A stretch of 14,427 bases of DNA. Origin: a bacterium (GTDB lineage: Bacteria; Patescibacteriota; Saccharimonadia; Saccharimonadales; Saccharimonadaceae). The notes beneath the pieces are model-generated. The model was given only the letters and a program-made list of their open reading frames with translations. It searched no databases and was not told the origin of the DNA. The position numbers and the translations under genes were made by a program. The DNA is taken from the NCBI GenBank assembly GCA_021847685.1, contig JAJZQE010000007.1, positions 1 through 14,427 of the forward strand, in the 5' to 3' direction. Positions 12,900-14,427 of the stretch are shown in pieces (within the stretch, counting starts at the first letter, position 1; every line of letters starts with the position of its first letter).

Positions 12900-14427
12900 T
12901 TAGACAAGGCGTGTGTTATTAAGCGCCAGCGAGCTTAGTACAACTGACACCGAGCTAAAAGCCATCGCCAGACCGGCTAATGCCGGGTTAAGCGTCAGCC
13001 CCAGGCCACTAAGAACACCAGCAGCAATTGGTATGCCGGCTGTATTGTAGATAAATGCCCAAAACAAATTTAATTTGATGCGCCCAAAGGTTTTTTGGCT
13101 CAACACCAAGGCCTGAAGGGCGTCCATCAAATCATTCTTAACCAGCACAATCCCACCAGCTTCAATCGCCACGTCAGTTCCCGAACCCATCGCAATTCCC
13201 AAATCAGCCTGGGCTAGGGCAGGGGCATCATTAATACCATCACCAACAAATGCCACTTTGCCATCGGCCTGCAGACGCTTAACATGGTCGGCTTTATCGC
13301 CAGGCATCACGCCAGCAATAAACTCATCAACCCCAACTTGATGGGCGATTGCCTGGGCCGTCCCGGTGTTATCACCAGTAATCATAACAACTCTAATACC
13401 TTTTGATTTTAATGCAGCGATCGCCTGAAGCGACGTCTTTTTTGGTTGATCCTGCACAGCGACTAACCCAATCACAGCCGACTGATTGCCGACAACAATA
13501 ATGGTCTTACCTTGTTTTTCAAGACGTTTCAAGTCAGCTTCAAACTCCTTAATATCAATATTTTGGTCAGTAAATAAAGCTTGGCTACCAACATAGATAG
13601 TTTCGCCAGCTACTGTGCCGCTAACACCGCGTCCTGATATCGCCACAAAATCGGTAACTTCGTCAGTGCTAATTTTGTTACTTGACGCCGCTTCAGCTAT
13701 AGCCGCCGCCAGGGGATGTTCGGATAGATTTTCGAGCGCCGCAGCTAGGTTTAAGACTTTTCGACGGTCACCAATCACATCAGTTACAACCGGCTTACCT
13801 TCGGTAATCGTACCGGTTTTATCAAGCACGATGGTCTTGATACCGCGAGCTGATTCTAAAACTTCACCACTTTTAATCAAAATACCCATTCGGGCCCCGC
13901 GACCAGTACCGACCATCAATGCCGTCGGTGTAGCGATACCCAGTGCGCACGGACAAGCGATAATAATGACCGACACCGCAAATAGTAGAGCAGTGATAAA
14001 ACTAGCACCTAAAAATACGTACCAAACTGTAAAGGTTATAATCGCAATGATTAAAACCGTCGGTACGAATACATTAGCCACTTGATCAACTAGTTTTTGA
14101 ATCGGCGCCCGACTGGCCTGAGCTCGACTGACTAAATCAACAATTTGCGCCAACAAGGTATCGGCACCGACTTTGGTTGCCTCAAACGTAAAACTACCTT
14201 GCTTGTTTATAGTCGAGCCAATCACAAAATCACCAGCAGCTTTACTTACTGGCATACTTTCACCGGTTACCATCGACTCGTCAATTGTTGAGCCGCCACT
14301 AACTATACGACCATCGACGGCAATCTTTTCACCTGGTTTAACCAAAATAATATCTCCGACCATGACATCACTAATCGCGACCCTAACGGCCCTGACACCA
14401 CGCATAACAGTCGCATCCTTAGCCTGT
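12900..14427 (-). CDS. copA: Copper-translocating P1B-type ATPase (CopA-like), 5' end beyond window
   Basis: Partial: the open frame runs to the right edge; 508 codons are visible and the N-terminal metal-binding domains and first helices are outside. Seen, in protein order: actuator domain with TGES (MVTGESMPVSK), the metal-binding CPC helix (IIACPCALGIATPTALM), phosphorylation motif DKTGT, the nucleotide-domain signature SEHPLAAAI, MITGD, hinge VGDGINDAPALAQ, and DVAIEAGGIVL. The C-terminal helix pair contains AFIYNTAGIPIAAG (the Tyr-Asn of helix 7) and AGLAMAFSSVSVVL (the Met-Ser-Ser of helix 8), the signature of the Cu(I)-specific P1B-1 group. It probably exports copper from the cytoplasm. 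It is convergent with the Gre-like gene, and no terminator was found in the 7-nt gap. Confidence 0.95.
   Translation of the reverse strand, partial: QAKDATVMRGVRAVRVAISDVMVGDIILVKPGEKIAVDGRIVSGGSTIDESMVTGESMPVSKAAGDFVIGSTINKQGSFTFEATKVGADTLLAQIVDLVSRAQASRAPIQKLVDQVANVFVPTVLIIAIITFTVWYVFLGASFITALLFAVSVIIIACPCALGIATPTALMVGTGRGARMGILIKSGEVLESARGIKTIVLDKTGTITEGKPVVTDVIGDRRKVLNLAAALENLSEHPLAAAIAEAASSNKISTDEVTDFVAISGRGVSGTVAGETIYVGSQALFTDQNIDIKEFEADLKRLEKQGKTIIVVGNQSAVIGLVAVQDQPKKTSLQAIAALKSKGIRVVMITGDNTGTAQAIAHQVGVDEFIAGVMPGDKADHVKRLQADGKVAFVGDGINDAPALAQADLGIAMGSGTDVAIEAGGIVLVKNDLMDALQALVLSQKTFGRIKLNLFWAFIYNTAGIPIAAGVLSGLGLTLNPALAGLAMAFSSVSVVLSSLALNNTRLV

Noticed and set aside
13615..14085. 156-codon plus-strand open frame inside copA
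   Set aside because: Antisense of the strongly conserved P-type ATPase core; composition typical of a shadow frame.
1..14427. CRISPR array, tRNA or rRNA genes, insertion sequence
   Set aside because: No regularly spaced repeats, no cloverleaf with a T-arm GGTTCGA-type sequence, and no transposase were found.

Overview
The window looks like a chromosomal segment from a small-genome bacterium of the Candidate Phyla Radiation (Patescibacteria), most likely a Saccharibacteria (TM7) relative. This is inferred from protein character (CPR-style CysRS, zinc-free DnaX and RecR), moderate GC content, tight packing and strongly conserved TATAAT promoters. No marker gene in the window proves it. The standard genetic code fits every gene. 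All 15 stop codons are TAA (11) or TAG (4), and none is TGA.

Layout. (1) Positions 1-467 hold no credible protein gene. They contain a long imperfect inverted repeat (19-187, about 42 base pairs, including a perfect 23-bp arm) that could fold into a rod-shaped RNA with a branched head. Two smaller hairpins follow, then a near-consensus promoter. (2) 468-986 encodes an unknown 172-aa protein closed by an intrinsic terminator. A 35-codon small ORF with its own promoter and Shine-Dalgarno site lies at 1114-1221. (3) 1288-4072 is a replication pair: dnaX (clamp loader) overlapping dnaB (replicative helicase) by 11 nt. (4) 4096-9012 is a run of plus-strand genes: a GT-C (PMT/ArnT-like) membrane glycosyltransferase, ybaB, recR, a DHH/DHHA1 phosphoesterase and cysS. 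It ends in a terminator that lies inside the 3' end of the convergent next gene. (5) 9004-10122 (minus) is an AI-2E/PerM-family membrane protein. It is divergent from an HxlR-type regulator, followed by an OmpR-type response regulator and its histidine kinase. (6) A GreA-like factor follows, converging on a copper P1B-type ATPase (minus strand) cut by the right edge of the window.

Working together. dnaX, ybaB and recR form the classical dnaX-ybaB-recR neighbourhood, here split by dnaB and a glycosyltransferase. It covers replication, helicase loading and recombinational repair. The right part reads as an envelope and stress-sensing module: HxlR regulator, two-component system, Gre-like factor and copper exporter.

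Most notable: DnaX and RecR, about 4 kb apart, both lack their Cys4 zinc sites. Three genes have a -10 box exactly 7 nt before the ATG and no Shine-Dalgarno site, which points to leaderless mRNAs. A TATAC-AAA-GTATA dyad overlaps the consensus HxlR promoter. Several active sites depart from family consensus: GT-C DE to NE, DHH motif I His to Ala, and the Gre acidic tip. An unassigned structured-RNA candidate lies upstream of dnaX.
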